Source: Thalassobaculum_A sp040219215 (lineage in GTDB: Bacteria; Pseudomonadota; Alphaproteobacteria; Thalassobaculales; Thalassobaculaceae). Taken from it: a DNA stretch of 64,000 nucleotides. This document shows, piece after piece, positions 20,563 through 29,136 of the stretch. A program made the translations under genes and the position numbers. The DNA lies in NCBI RefSeq assembly GCF_040219215.1, contig NZ_JAVJSX010000034.1, positions 101,320 through 165,319 of the forward strand, in the 5' to 3' direction. Under the pieces are notes generated by a model that had not been told where the DNA came from, did not search any database, and saw only the letters and a program-made list of their open reading frames with translations. How positions within the stretch are numbered: position 1 is the first letter of the stretch; each line of letters opens with the position of its first letter.

Positions 20563-21984
20563 TCAGCTTTCGAGCATGCGCCGGAGCATGTCGACATCCT
20601 CGTCGAAATGCCGGTCGGCAGCTCTCAACTCGTCGACCTTCTTCACCGCGTGCATGACCGTGGTGTGGTCGCGCCCGCCGAACTTCCGGCCGATCTCCGG
20701 CAGCGAACGGTGCGTGAGCTGCTTGGCCAGATACATGGCGATCTGGCGCGGCCGGGCAATCGACCGGGACCGTCGGGCCGAATGCATGTCGGTGATACGC
20801 AGGTTGAAATGCGAGGCGACCTTGCGCTGGATCTCCTCGATCGTGACGCGCCGGTCATGGGACTTCAGGAGGTCGTGCAGCCCCTCCTGGGTGCTTTCGA
20901 TGGTGATCGGCCGCCCCACCAGGGTGGTGTGTGCCACGATGCGGTTCAGAGCACCTTCCAGCTCGCGCACGTTGCTGGTGATCTTGTGGGCCAGGAACTC
21001 CAGGACCTTCGAGGGGATGGACACCTCCAGCCGCTCAGCCTTCGACTGAAGAATGCCGAGCCGCAGCTCGTAGGTGGTCGGGTGAATGTCGGCGACCAAC
21101 CCCCAGCCGAGCCGGGAACGCAGCCGCTCCTCCAGTCCGTCGAGGTCGTTCGGCGATTTGTCCGCCGAGATGATGACCTGGCGGTTGCGGTCCACCAGGG
21201 CGTTGAAGGTGTGGAAGAACTCTTCCTGGGTCGAATCCTTGCCGCTGATGAACTGGACATCATCGATCATCAGCACGTCGACCGACCGGAACAGGTCCTT
21301 GAACGCCACCGTGTCCTTGAAGCGCAGGGCGCGGATGAACTGGTACATGAACTTTTCGGCGGACATGTACAGCATGCGCCGCTGCGGGTGCTTCTCCCGC
21401 AGGTTCCAGGCGATGGCATGCATCAAATGGGTCTTGCCGAGGCCGACCCCGCCGTACAGGAACAGCGGATTGAACGGAACGGTCTCGCTGTCGGCGACGC
21501 GCCGCGCCGCCGCGAACGCCAGTTCGTTCGGCTTGCCGACCACGAAGTTCGCAAATGTGAAACGCGGATCCAGAGGCGCACTCAACGCGTCGGTCGGGTC
21601 GTTGCTGCGGAAAACCGCCGGTGCCGCCAGTTCGACAGGCTCGTGGTGTTCGGCGGAATCGCCGTCACCGGCCGTTGCCGCCGCCAAGGCCCGGTCGGCC
21701 GGCGCCTCGGCGGCGGCGCCTTGTGCCACAGTCACCTCGACCGATCGGATCGCGGCGTCCTCGATCGCCCAGAGCGCGCGCAGGCGATCACCGTACTGCG
21801 TCGTAACCCGATCGCGTACGAACCGGCTGGGAACGGACAGAACCACCGACGCGCCGTCGCAACGGACCAGCGTCAGCGACCGCAGCCAGCTGCGATACAC
21901 GGTCTCTCCGCACTCGGTGCGCAATCGGCCGCGCACCCGCGCCCAGCGGGCGGCAGTCTCGCCTCCGCCATTGTGGTCAATCAT
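20563..21984 (-). CDS. dnaA: Chromosomal replication initiator protein DnaA
   Basis: A 473-residue AAA+ initiator. Domain I is N-terminal (about 10-85), a variable A/E-rich linker runs to about 135, and the AAA+ domain follows with Walker A GGVGLGKTH near 179-187 and Walker B DVLMIDDVQFI. Domain IV at the C-terminus carries the DnaA signature GGRDHTTVMHAV for box recognition. The ATG at 21984 lies 6 nt after GGGAGG; an adjacent in-frame GTG at 21987 is also possible. It is followed by its own terminator. It has an unusually long upstream gap of 834 bp to rpsT. Confidence 0.97.
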   Translation of the reverse strand: MIDHNGGGETAARWARVRGRLRTECGETVYRSWLRSLTLVRCDGASVVLSVPSRFVRDRVTTQYGDRLRALWAIEDAAIRSVEVTVAQGAAAEAPADRALAAATAGDGDSAEHHEPVELAAPAVFRSNDPTDALSAPLDPRFTFANFVVGKPNELAFAAARRVADSETVPFNPLFLYGGVGLGKTHLMHAIAWNLREKHPQRRMLYMSAEKFMYQFIRALRFKDTVAFKDLFRSVDVLMIDDVQFISGKDSTQEEFFHTFNALVDRNRQVIISADKSPNDLDGLEERLRSRLGWGLVADIHPTTYELRLGILQSKAERLEVSIPSKVLEFLAHKITSNVRELEGALNRIVAHTTLVGRPITIESTQEGLHDLLKSHDRRVTIEEIQRKVASHFNLRITDMHSARRSRSIARPRQIAMYLAKQLTHRSLPEIGRKFGGRDHTTVMHAVKKVDELRAADRHFDEDVDMLRRMLES

Positions 21985-22216
21985 CACACGTGCCTCCCAT
22001 ACGAAACCGGTCGACGCCCCACGCCAAACCGTATTGGATCCGCACGTCCCCCTTTTGGCTCCCCAAGCCGAAATCTGTCGTCACCGCTTGCCTCTTGTGT
22101 CTCCCGGACATTCGCCCGGCTTTTTGTGCCTCGTGGCCGATCCGCCCGCCAAGCCCCCCGCTCGATCGGCCAGAACAATATTCTCCCAACCAAGACGACC
22201 TCAGTCGTCCCGTCCC

Positions 22217-22243
22217 GTTATAGCCAGCGCTTAAGAGTGTCAG
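22217..22243 (-). promoter_or_regulatory. Possible dnaA promoter
   Basis: On the minus strand CTGACA (22243-22238) is followed after 15 bp by TATAAC (22222-22217). The spacing is two bases short of optimal. It would give a leader of over 220 nt before the dnaA ATG. The evidence is sequence match only. Confidence 0.35.
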
Positions 22244-22296
22244 CACCAGTGCTTGGACGTTACTTAGGCATACCCAAGAATTCGCGCATTGCGTTT

Positions 22297-22345
22297 CTGC
22301 AATTACTGGAATTACTGCAATTTTTCCTTTATTTTTTGCAGTAAT
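22297..22345. repeat. Three 9-bp iterons plus an inverted copy upstream of dnaA
   Basis: Three head-to-tail 9-mers are seen: CTGCAATTA, CTGGAATTA and CTGCAATTT (22297-22323). A 10-bp inverted repeat, ATTACTGCAA (22311-22320) and TTGCAGTAAT (22336-22345), then faces the last copy across a pyrimidine/T-rich 15-bp spacer. The tract is strikingly A+T-rich for this genome. Such arrays are typical of protein-binding sites or DNA-unwinding elements. Confidence 0.7.
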
Positions 22346-22753
22346 CAGCGTTCCGTGCTGAGGTGCGTAAGTTACTCGGGGGCCCCGCCGGACGCAACCG
22401 AGTCGGTCGATGGATGACGATTTTTTTTTGCCCAGACGAGCCGAATCGCAAGTTGACTTATCGAGACGAAACTTGATTCAACGCCTTGTGTCTCGACATT
22501 AAAGCAATATCGAGAAGGTACCCGCAAAGCATTAACCAAAGGAGAAAGTGTTGATGGTGGAGCGGCTTAGAGGCTGACGCATTTCTGTCACACGACTGCT
22601 TCCGCAGCCCGCCCCAGTAGCCGTCATGCGCCTCGTCGTGGCCCGATATGTTCGCAAGACATATGATCGGATATCAGTCCGACGGCGGGCGGACCGTCGA
22701 GGCCGGTGCGGCGCGACCCGCAGTGGCAAGAAGCTTCTTCATCGAACACGCGA

Positions 22754-22780
22754 AAAGGCCGCCGGAAGCCGACGGCCTTT
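22754..22780 (-). terminator. Intrinsic terminator after rpsT
   Basis: Reading the minus strand, AAGGCCGTC pairs with GGCGGCCTT (9 bp with one G-T pair) around a 7-nt loop, followed by TTTTCG. It begins about 40 bp after the rpsT stop codon. Confidence 0.7.
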
Positions 22781-22818
22781 GAAGCGCTGTGCAGTCGGCG
22801 GCCAGGGCCGCCGGATCG

Positions 22819-23085
22819 TCAGGCGCCGAGCGCCTTGATCCGCGCGTTCATGCGCGACAGCTTGCGAGCAACCGTATTGCGGTGCAGGACGCCCTTCGAC
22901 ACCCCGCGATGCATTTCCGGCTGCGCCTCCACGAAGGCGGTCCTGGCGGCGGCGTGGTCGCCGGCGGCAATCGCCTTCTCCACCTTCTTCACGAAGGTGC
23001 GGATGCGCGAGGTGCGCGCGTGGTTGATCTCGAAGCGGTGCGCGTTGCGAACAATGCGCTTCTTGGCCGATTTGTGGTGCGCCAT
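22819..23085 (-). CDS. rpsT: 30S ribosomal protein S20
   Basis: An 88-residue basic protein of the small ribosomal subunit that binds 16S rRNA. It opens MAHHKSAKKRIVRNAHR and contains VKKVEKAIAAGD, both typical of S20. It is a single-gene unit with a near-consensus promoter upstream (23126-23154) and a terminator downstream. rpsT upstream of dnaA is a gene order seen in some alphaproteobacteria. Confidence 0.97.
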   Translation of the reverse strand: MAHHKSAKKRIVRNAHRFEINHARTSRIRTFVKKVEKAIAAGDHAAARTAFVEAQPEMHRGVSKGVLHRNTVARKLSRMNARIKALGA

Positions 23086-23125
23086 GGTAACTCTCTAAAG
23101 CCCGGCGGATACGCGGAAGGCGCGC

Positions 23126-23154
23126 CTTATAACCTTGCGCCTGATCTGCGTCAA
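23126..23154 (-). promoter_or_regulatory. Sigma70-type promoter for rpsT
   Basis: On the minus strand TTGACG (23154-23149) and TATAAG (23131-23126) are separated by exactly 17 bp. The predicted transcript starts near 23119, about 34 nt before the rpsT ATG. It is one of the strongest promoter matches in the window. Confidence 0.75.
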
Positions 23155-23194
23155 CCGGTGTGGGTGGTTCCGGGTACCGGAAAAGCTGAAAGGG

Positions 23195-23971
23195 TCAGGA
23201 GTGCCGGAAGGCCGGCTGCCGCTTCTCGACGAACGCCGCCATGCCCTCCTTCTGATCCTCGGTGGCGAAAGTCGAGTGAAACAGCCGTCGTTCGAAGCGC
23301 ACGCCCTCGGACATTGTCGTCTCGTAGGCGCGATTTACGGCCTCCTTGGCCATCATGACAATCGGCTGGGACATGTCGGCGACCCGGTTGGCGACCTTCA
23401 TGACCTCGTCCATCAGTTCGGCGGCCGGCACGACCCGGCTGACCAACCCGGCGCGCTCGGCCTCCTGGGCGTCCATCATCCGGCCGGTCAGGCACATGTC
23501 CATCGCCTTGGACTTGCCGACGAAGCGGGTCAGGCGCTGGGTCCCCCCGGCACCCGGAATGGTGCCGATCGTGATCTCCGGCTGGCCGAACTTGGCGGAG
23601 TCGGCGGCGATGATGAAATCGCACATCATCGCAAGCTCGCAGCCACCGCCCAGGGCATAGCCGGCCACCGCGGCGATTACCGGCTTGCGGATCCGGGTAA
23701 TGTGCTCCCAGCGCGCGGTGATGAAGTCCTCCTTGTAGACGTCCATATAGGACTTGGACTGCATCTCCTTGATGTCGGCGCCGGCCGCGAAAGCCTTCTC
23801 GCTGCCGGTCAGGACAATGCAGCCGATGGCGTCGTCGCCCTCCAACTCGTCCAGTCCGAACGCAAGTTCATCCATCAGGGCCGACGACAGCGCGTTCAGC
23901 GCCTTGGGCCGGTTCAGCGTGATGACGCCGACCTTGCCGCGGCGTTCGACCAGGATCGTCTCGTAAGCCAT
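23195..23971 (-). CDS. Enoyl-CoA hydratase (ECHS1-type crotonase)
   Basis: A 258-residue crotonase that hydrates short-chain 2-enoyl-CoA in beta-oxidation. Both catalytic glutamates are present: E112 in GGGCELAMMCD and E132 in GQPEITIG. The oxyanion-hole loop is AFAAGADIKEM and the GAGGTQRL segment follows. The length is normal. It starts 57 bp after the stop of the small secreted protein gene and lies downstream of mutM on the same strand. It is a useful contrast to the second crotonase at 48865, which lacks these glutamates. Confidence 0.93.
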   Translation of the reverse strand: MAYETILVERRGKVGVITLNRPKALNALSSALMDELAFGLDELEGDDAIGCIVLTGSEKAFAAGADIKEMQSKSYMDVYKEDFITARWEHITRIRKPVIAAVAGYALGGGCELAMMCDFIIAADSAKFGQPEITIGTIPGAGGTQRLTRFVGKSKAMDMCLTGRMMDAQEAERAGLVSRVVPAAELMDEVMKVANRVADMSQPIVMMAKEAVNRAYETTMSEGVRFERRLFHSTFATEDQKEGMAAFVEKRQPAFRHS

Positions 23972-24028
23972 CGCATATGCTCCTTTCCAGATCCGCCATC
24001 GGCGGTCGGAACTATGGATCGTGCAGTT

Positions 24029-24412
24029 TCAGCGGGGTGTGAGTTCGAAACGGACAACCAGGCCGTCACCCTCCACCACGGTATCAACGGTCAGAACCTC
24101 GCCCTCGCGCATCCAGCGGCCGGCCTGATCGACCGACCAGCCAAGCTGGGGGAGGGTTTCGGCGTAGAAGGCGCGCACATCGGGCATGCGCACCTTGCCT
24201 TCCGCGAAGGCGACCACGATGCGGCCGGCCGCGGCGTCAAAACTCACGCTGGCAGCAGGGACGTTGGTCAGTCCCGGCATCAGCGGAAGATCCTCAAATC
24301 CATCGACGAAGGCATCCGCGCGGACGGGCGTGGACGCCGCTCCCCACAGCAGGCCGACCCCGATGACGACGGAGGCGGCGAGACGCGCGAGGAGCCGGTG
24401 CGGCTTGCTCAT
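24029..24412 (-). CDS. Small exported protein of unknown function
   Basis: A 127-residue protein with a clear signal peptide: basic N-terminus, a hydrophobic stretch at about 9-25, and a likely cleavage after ASTPVRADA. The mature part of about 95 residues looks like a small mixed alpha/beta domain (RIVVAFAEGKVRMPDVRAFY, then LPQLGWSVDQAGRWMREG). I cannot name the family. It follows mutM by 17 bp on the same strand and precedes the enoyl-CoA hydratase gene. Confidence 0.7.
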   Translation of the reverse strand: MSKPHRLLARLAASVVIGVGLLWGAASTPVRADAFVDGFEDLPLMPGLTNVPAASVSFDAAAGRIVVAFAEGKVRMPDVRAFYAETLPQLGWSVDQAGRWMREGEVLTVDTVVEGDGLVVRFELTPR

Positions 24413-24429
24413 GGCTGGGGGCTTCTACA

Positions 24430-25260
24430 TCACCGCTGACAGGACGGACAATAGAAAGTCGACCTGCCGGTCTGAACGATTCGCTGAACGGTACCCCGGC
24501 ACCCTTCCTTTGGGCACGGCTGGCCTTCGCGGTCGTAGACCCCGAAGGTGTGCTGGAAATAGCCGAGTTCCCCGGAGGTCTGCCGGTGGTCGCGCAGCGA
24601 CGAGCCGCCGGCAGCGATGGCGTCGGTCAGCACGGCGCCGATCGCCGAGACCAGCGCATCGGCGCGCGCACCCCGGACATTCAGGGCCAGCCGCTTGGGT
24701 GCGATCCCGGAACGATGCAGCGCCTCGCAGGCGTAGATGTTGCCGATGCCGGCCACCACCCGCTGGTCCAACAGAGCCGCTTTGATCGCGGTCTGCCGAC
24801 CTTCCAGGGCCGTTTCCAGGGCGGTCGCGGAGAAGGCGTTGCCGAGCGGCTCCGGGCCGATCCCGGCAAGCAGGCGGTGGTTCTCCACGTCGGCGGTCGG
24901 CCACAGATCCATCATGCCGAAACGCCGTGCGTCGTTGAACCGCAACCACCAGCCCTCGTCGGTCCGCAGCACCACGTGGTCGTGCTTCTCGAACGCCGGG
25001 TCGCCACCGTTCGACAGCAGCATCCGACCGGACATGCCGAGGTGGATCATCCAGCAGGCGCCGTCGTCCAGATCGACGAGGATATACTTGGCGCGCCGCC
25101 GCAGGCCGACCACCCGCCGCCCCGTCAGCCGGCCGGCGAAACCGTCGGGCAGGGGCCAGCGCAGATCGGGCCGGCGCGCCTCGACATGGGCGAGAATCCG
25201 ACCTTCCAGCCGCGGCGTCAGGCCGCGCATCACCGTTTCGACTTCGGGCAGCTCGGGCAT
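24430..25260 (-). CDS. mutM: Formamidopyrimidine-DNA glycosylase (8-oxoguanine repair)
   Basis: A 276-residue Fpg/MutM that excises oxidised purines and cuts the abasic site. The N-terminus MPELPEVETVMRGL supplies the catalytic proline and E3. The lysine loop and GRMLLSNGG are present, and the C-terminal zinc finger shows four cysteines in CPKEGC and FYCPSC. The length is normal. It diverges from ubiE across 98 bp, an arrangement common in alphaproteobacteria. Confidence 0.96.
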   Translation of the reverse strand: MPELPEVETVMRGLTPRLEGRILAHVEARRPDLRWPLPDGFAGRLTGRRVVGLRRRAKYILVDLDDGACWMIHLGMSGRMLLSNGGDPAFEKHDHVVLRTDEGWWLRFNDARRFGMMDLWPTADVENHRLLAGIGPEPLGNAFSATALETALEGRQTAIKAALLDQRVVAGIGNIYACEALHRSGIAPKRLALNVRGARADALVSAIGAVLTDAIAAGGSSLRDHRQTSGELGYFQHTFGVYDREGQPCPKEGCRGTVQRIVQTGRSTFYCPSCQR

Positions 25261-25358
25261 GGCCGGACGGTATCGCTTGATTCAGCGCCCGCCAAGCGAC
25301 TTGATAGGCCGCGCCCGCGATACCTTATGCCCGCGGAGGAGTTCTCTTGGGAGCCGCC

Positions 25359-26117
25359 ATGATCGACGATCGCAAGATCCACGACGGTCTGACCGATTTC
25401 GGCTTTACCGAGATTCCGGTCGGGGAAAAAGCCACCCGGGTCCGCGGCGTGTTCGACTCGGTCGCCGGCAGCTACGACCGGATGAACGACCTGATGAGCC
25501 TGGGCGTGCACCGGCTCTGGAAGGACGCTTTCCTGGACTGGGCGGTGCCGCGCGCGTCGCAGCGCCTGCTCGACGTCGCCGGCGGTACCGGCGATATCGC
25601 CCAGCGCTGGCGGCGGCGCGGCGGCGGGCCGGTGACGGTGTGCGACATCAACGCCGAGATGATCGCCGTCGGCCGCGACCGGCTGGAGCGTGTCGGGGGC
25701 GATGCCGGCATCGACTGGGTGGTCGGCGACGCTGAGCGCCTGCCGCTGGCCGACGGCTCGGTCGAACGGGTCACGATCGCTTTCGGGCTGCGCAACGTCA
25801 CCCGGATCGATCTGGCGTTGGCCGAGATGCGCCGGGTGCTGCGTCCCGGCGGCCGGTTCCTGTGCCTGGAGTTCTCCAAGCCGACCCAGCCCTGGCTGGA
25901 CCCGTTGTACGACGCCTATTCATTCAAGGTGCTGCCTTGGCTTGGCCGGGTCGTCGCCAAGGACGAGGCCGCCTACCAATATCTGGCGGAGAGCATCCGC
26001 CGCTTCCCGGACCAGCAGGATCTGGCCGAGCGGATGCGCCGCGCCGGGTTCGAGAAGGTCGGCTGGCGCAACCTGTCGGCGGGCATCGCGGCCATCCATT
26101 CCGGCTGGCGGCTCTAG
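25359..26117 (+). CDS. ubiE: Ubiquinone/menaquinone C-methyltransferase UbiE
   Basis: A 252-residue SAM-dependent methyltransferase of the ubiquinone pathway. It has VRGVFDSVAGSYDRMNDLMS near the N-terminus, the SAM motif LLDVAGGTGDIAQRW, and the UbiE signature VTIAFGLRNVT followed by GGRFLCLEFS. The ATG at 25359 has GGGAG 5 nt upstream; a TTG at 25347 with GGAGGA 6 nt upstream would add four residues. It lies 19 bp before ubiB on the same strand. Confidence 0.95.
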   Translation: MIDDRKIHDGLTDFGFTEIPVGEKATRVRGVFDSVAGSYDRMNDLMSLGVHRLWKDAFLDWAVPRASQRLLDVAGGTGDIAQRWRRRGGGPVTVCDINAEMIAVGRDRLERVGGDAGIDWVVGDAERLPLADGSVERVTIAFGLRNVTRIDLALAEMRRVLRPGGRFLCLEFSKPTQPWLDPLYDAYSFKVLPWLGRVVAKDEAAYQYLAESIRRFPDQQDLAERMRRAGFEKVGWRNLSAGIAAIHSGWRL

Positions 26118-26136
26118 GCAGTGGCCCGCTGATCCA

Positions 26137-27684
26137 ATGATCCGGGCGCTGCGCAACCTGTTCCGGCTGATCCGGATCGCCTGGATCCTGGCCCGCCATG
26201 GCGTCCTGGAACCGCTGGAAGCGGTGGCCGAGGCGCCAGCCCTGGCGCTGTTCGCCCGGCTGTCCCGGCGGCTGCGCGACCGCGATGTCTCTGGACGCTG
26301 GGGCGAACGGCTGGCCGCCGCCCTGGTCGCGCTCGGCCCGAGTTTCATCAAGCTCGGCCAGTCGCTGGCCACCCGCGCCGACCTGATCGGCGATCAGGCA
26401 TCGGCCGACCTGACCATGCTGCAGGACCGGCTGCCGCCGTTTCCGCCGGAGGTTGCCCGCGCGACCCTGGAGCATGAGCTGGAAGCGTCGGTGTCTGAAC
26501 TCTTCGAGCGTTTCGACGACACGCCGGTGGCGGCCGCCTCGATTGCCCAGGTGCACCGGGCCCGCACGTCCGACGGCCACGAGGTTGCGGTCAAGATCCT
26601 GCGGCCGGGCATCGAGGTCGCGGTGGCCCGCGACCTCGACCTGTTCGAATGGGTTGCCCAGACGGTGGAGCGCCTGCTGCCCTGGACCGAGCGGCTGCGG
26701 CCGATCGAGACCGTGCAGGTGTTCCGTCAGACCGTCGAGATGGAGATGGATCTGCGGTTCGAGGCCGCCGCCGCCGCTGAACTGGCCGAGAACTTCGCGG
26801 GCAGCCGGGATTTCAGGGTGGCGTCGGTCGACTGGTCCCGGACCACGCGCCGGGTGCTGACATGCGCCTGGATCGAGGGTTGCCGGATCGACGATACCGC
26901 GGCCCTGTCAGCCGCCGGCATCGACCCGACCGAGCTGCTGGCCAAGGCTGCCGGGGTGTTCTTCAACCAGGTGTTCCGCGACGGCTTCTTTCATGCCGAC
27001 ATGCATCCCGGCAACATGCTGGTCGAGGCCGACGGCACGCTGGTGCCGGTCGACTTCGGCATCATGGGCCGGGTCGACCTAGCCACCCGGTTCTATCTGG
27101 CGGACACCCTGACCGGATTCCTGAACGGCGACTGGCACGCCGTCGCCGACATCCATTTCCGCATGGGCTTCGTGCCGGCGCACAAGTCGATCGACCTGTT
27201 CACCCAGGCCTGCCGGTCGATCGGCGAGCCGCTGATCGACAAGCCGCTGCACGAGGTCTCGGTGGCGAAGCTGCTGGGCCAGGTGCTGCGGATCGCCGAG
27301 ACCTTCGAGATGCGCGCGCAGCCTCAGCTGCTGCTGCTGCACAAGACGATGGTGGTGTCGGAAGGGGTGGGCCGGCGGCTGAATCCCGACGTCAACATGT
27401 GGGCGCTGGCGCGGCCGCTGATTGAAGAGTGGATGATCGAGAACCGCGGCCCGGAGGCCCTGCTGGCCCGCAGCGCGGACGACATCGCCCGCGCCATCAC
27501 CCGCCTGCCGGCGCTGGTGCGCGCCGCCGACCGCATGCTGCAGCACCTGGATGAGGGCGGCCTGAAGGTCCACCCGGAGAGCCTGCGGATCTATGCCGAA
27601 CTGCACGCCCCGGCCCGGTTCTCGTCCTGGCCGATCTGGGCAGCGGTCATCGCCGGGCTGCTGCTGGGGGTGCTGATCGGCTGA
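26137..27684 (+). CDS. ubiB: ABC1-type ATPase/kinase-like protein UbiB
   Basis: A 515-residue UbiB-family protein needed for ubiquinone synthesis. The atypical-kinase hallmark KLGQ is at residues 72-75 (FIKLGQSLATRADL), followed by LQDRLPPFP. Other motifs are VAVKILRPG, ADMHPGNMLV and VDFGIMGR. Two hydrophobic stretches near the end (SSWPIWAAVIAGLLLGVL) anchor it in the membrane. The start was set at the ATG at 26137. It is in operon with ubiE. Confidence 0.95.
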   Translation: MIRALRNLFRLIRIAWILARHGVLEPLEAVAEAPALALFARLSRRLRDRDVSGRWGERLAAALVALGPSFIKLGQSLATRADLIGDQASADLTMLQDRLPPFPPEVARATLEHELEASVSELFERFDDTPVAAASIAQVHRARTSDGHEVAVKILRPGIEVAVARDLDLFEWVAQTVERLLPWTERLRPIETVQVFRQTVEMEMDLRFEAAAAAELAENFAGSRDFRVASVDWSRTTRRVLTCAWIEGCRIDDTAALSAAGIDPTELLAKAAGVFFNQVFRDGFFHADMHPGNMLVEADGTLVPVDFGIMGRVDLATRFYLADTLTGFLNGDWHAVADIHFRMGFVPAHKSIDLFTQACRSIGEPLIDKPLHEVSVAKLLGQVLRIAETFEMRAQPQLLLLHKTMVVSEGVGRRLNPDVNMWALARPLIEEWMIENRGPEALLARSADDIARAITRLPALVRAADRMLQHLDEGGLKVHPESLRIYAELHAPARFSSWPIWAAVIAGLLLGVLIG

Positions 27685-27685
27685 T

Positions 27686-27722
27686 CCCCGAAGCGGGCGC
27701 CTCAATGGCCACCGCCTCGGGG
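27686..27722. terminator. Possible bidirectional terminator between ubiB and ada
   Basis: CCCCGAAGCGG (27686-27696) and CCGCCTCGGGG (27712-27722) pair over 11 bp with one mismatch, in the 57-bp gap between convergent genes. No T-run follows on either strand, so a stabilising or weak terminating role is inferred only. Confidence 0.4.
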
Positions 27723-27741
27723 CATCATCGGACCGCGCCGG

Positions 27742-28848
27742 TCATCGGCGGGCGGCCACCGATCGCTCAGTGTCGAGCAGGGCGCGCTTGCGCTCCACCC
27801 CCCAGCGGTAGCCGCGCATGGTGCCGTCGGTACCGATCGCCCGGTGGCACGGGACGATCAGCGCCACCGGGTTGTTGGCGCAGGCGCTGGCGGCGGCACG
27901 CACCGCCTTGGGCCGGCCGGCGGCGGCGGCCAGTTCGGAGTAGGTGCGGGTCTCGCCCATCGGGATTGCCCGCAGGGATTCCCAGACCTGACGCTGGAAC
28001 GCGGTGCCGCGCACGTCGATCGGCAGGCCGGCATGCGGTTCGCGGCCGTCGAGGGCGGCGGCAACCTCGGCCACGGTATCGCCCAGCCCGTCGGGGTCGG
28101 CCGCCAGCGTGGCTTTCGGGTAGTCGCCCTGCAATTCGACAAGCAGCGTCGCCTCGTCGTCGCCGACGCCGACGAAGCAGATGCCGGCCCGGGTGGCGCC
28201 GACCAGGACTTGGCCGAGCGCCGTCTCGGTGAAGGCATAGGCGATCACCGCGCCCTCGCCGCCCTTGCCGTAGCTGGCGGGGGTCATGCCGAGCTGGGCG
28301 CCGGCCTTCTCGTACAGCCGGCTGGAGGAGCCGTACCCGGCTCCGTACAGCGCCGAAGCCACACCTTCTCCGGCCTTCAGGTTGGCCTTCAGCCTGCCGA
28401 CCCGGCGGGCGTCCCAGTACTGCCGCGGGGTGATGCCCATCACCGCCTTGAAGGTGCGCTGCAGGTGGAACGGGCTGAGCCCGGCCGCCTCGCCGAGTTC
28501 TTCCAGGGTGGGCGCGGTATCCTCGGCCGACTCGATCAGCCGGCAGGCGGCGCGCACGGCGTCGAGCCGGGTGTCGCGCGGCGCCGACGCATCGGGGTTG
28601 CAGCGCCGGCAGGCCCGGAAGCCGGCCGCCCGAGCTTCCTCGGGGCGGTGATAGAACTGCACGTTCTGCCGCTTCGGCGTGCGCGACGGGCAATGCGGCC
28701 GGCAGTACACGCCGGTGGTCTTCACGGCGAGGATGAACAGGCCATCAGCTGACTTGTCGCGCGTCTCGACCGCCCGGTAACGGGCGTCGTCGGTGGCGAA
28801 CGTCTCGCCTGCGGCTGCGGTCGGGACCATCGCGGTCACTGCGTTCAT
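27742..28848 (-). CDS. ada: Ada: methylphosphotriester/O6-methylguanine DNA repair and regulator
   Basis: A 368-residue protein with both Ada halves. The N-terminal zinc domain has four cysteines (C49, C53, C80, C83) in TGVYCRPHC and ACRRC; C49 would accept methyl from phosphotriesters. An AraC-like DNA-binding domain follows (about 95-195, with LSPFHLQRTFKAVMGITP). The C-terminal methyltransferase has IVPCHRAIG with the active cysteine. The RBS AAGGAGG is excellent. It converges with ubiB. No clear ada-box is seen upstream. Confidence 0.95.
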   Translation of the reverse strand: MNAVTAMVPTAAAGETFATDDARYRAVETRDKSADGLFILAVKTTGVYCRPHCPSRTPKRQNVQFYHRPEEARAAGFRACRRCNPDASAPRDTRLDAVRAACRLIESAEDTAPTLEELGEAAGLSPFHLQRTFKAVMGITPRQYWDARRVGRLKANLKAGEGVASALYGAGYGSSSRLYEKAGAQLGMTPASYGKGGEGAVIAYAFTETALGQVLVGATRAGICFVGVGDDEATLLVELQGDYPKATLAADPDGLGDTVAEVAAALDGREPHAGLPIDVRGTAFQRQVWESLRAIPMGETRTYSELAAAAGRPKAVRAAASACANNPVALIVPCHRAIGTDGTMRGYRWGVERKRALLDTERSVAARR

Positions 28849-28992
28849 GATCTCCTCCTTGGGTCATCGCATGGCCGCAATGTGGGCGCAACGCCGGACC
28901 GCCTCCATCCGCTTCTTGCGAGGGTGGTGAGAAAGTGAAAACGCTCACCGACGGGGCTTGGCCGGAAGGCGATACCCCGGCTACAGAGCGTG

Positions 28993-29136
28993 ATGGACGA
29001 GCTGATCACCCCGCGGCTGCGCCTGCGACGCGTTGACGGCGATTTGTGCTTCGCCGAGGTCGGTCGAGCCACCCGGACCTTGCAGATCGGCGAGGAGTGG
29101 TGCGACAGCGTGTACCTGGAACTCAGCCGCCGCTGA
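28993..29136 (+). CDS. Possible 47-residue protein (GNAT-like N-terminus)
   Basis: A short frame beginning MDELITPRLRLRRVDGD, which resembles the start of GNAT acetyltransferases (ITPRLRLR), and ending LELSRR. It is far too short for a GNAT domain and may be a truncated remnant or a chance frame. It overlaps the last bases of the MoaD-like gene on the opposite strand and has no clear ribosome site. Confidence 0.25.
   Translation: MDELITPRLRLRRVDGDLCFAEVGRATRTLQIGEEWCDSVYLELSRR

Larger units (their letters stand above)
21985..22818. other. 834-bp gene-free region between dnaA and rpsT
   Basis: No convincing gene is present here. The region holds the dnaA leader, a possible dnaA promoter (22217-22243), an A+T-rich iteron-like array (22297-22345), T-runs near 22430, and the rpsT terminator (22754-22780). 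It is much more A+T-rich than the surroundings between about 22260 and 22560. No exact consensus DnaA box (TTATCCACA) was found, so whether this is part of the replication origin is unresolved. Confidence 0.7.

Noticed and set aside
22440..22540. GANTC and TTAA half-sites as CcrM/CtrA control of dnaA
   Set aside because: Only isolated half-sites occur, and the TTAA pairs are not at the 7-bp spacing of CtrA boxes.
28845..29072. A 75-codon minus-strand frame upstream of ada
   Set aside because: It is Arg/Ser-rich with no ribosome site and lies in the ada leader region; no supporting feature.
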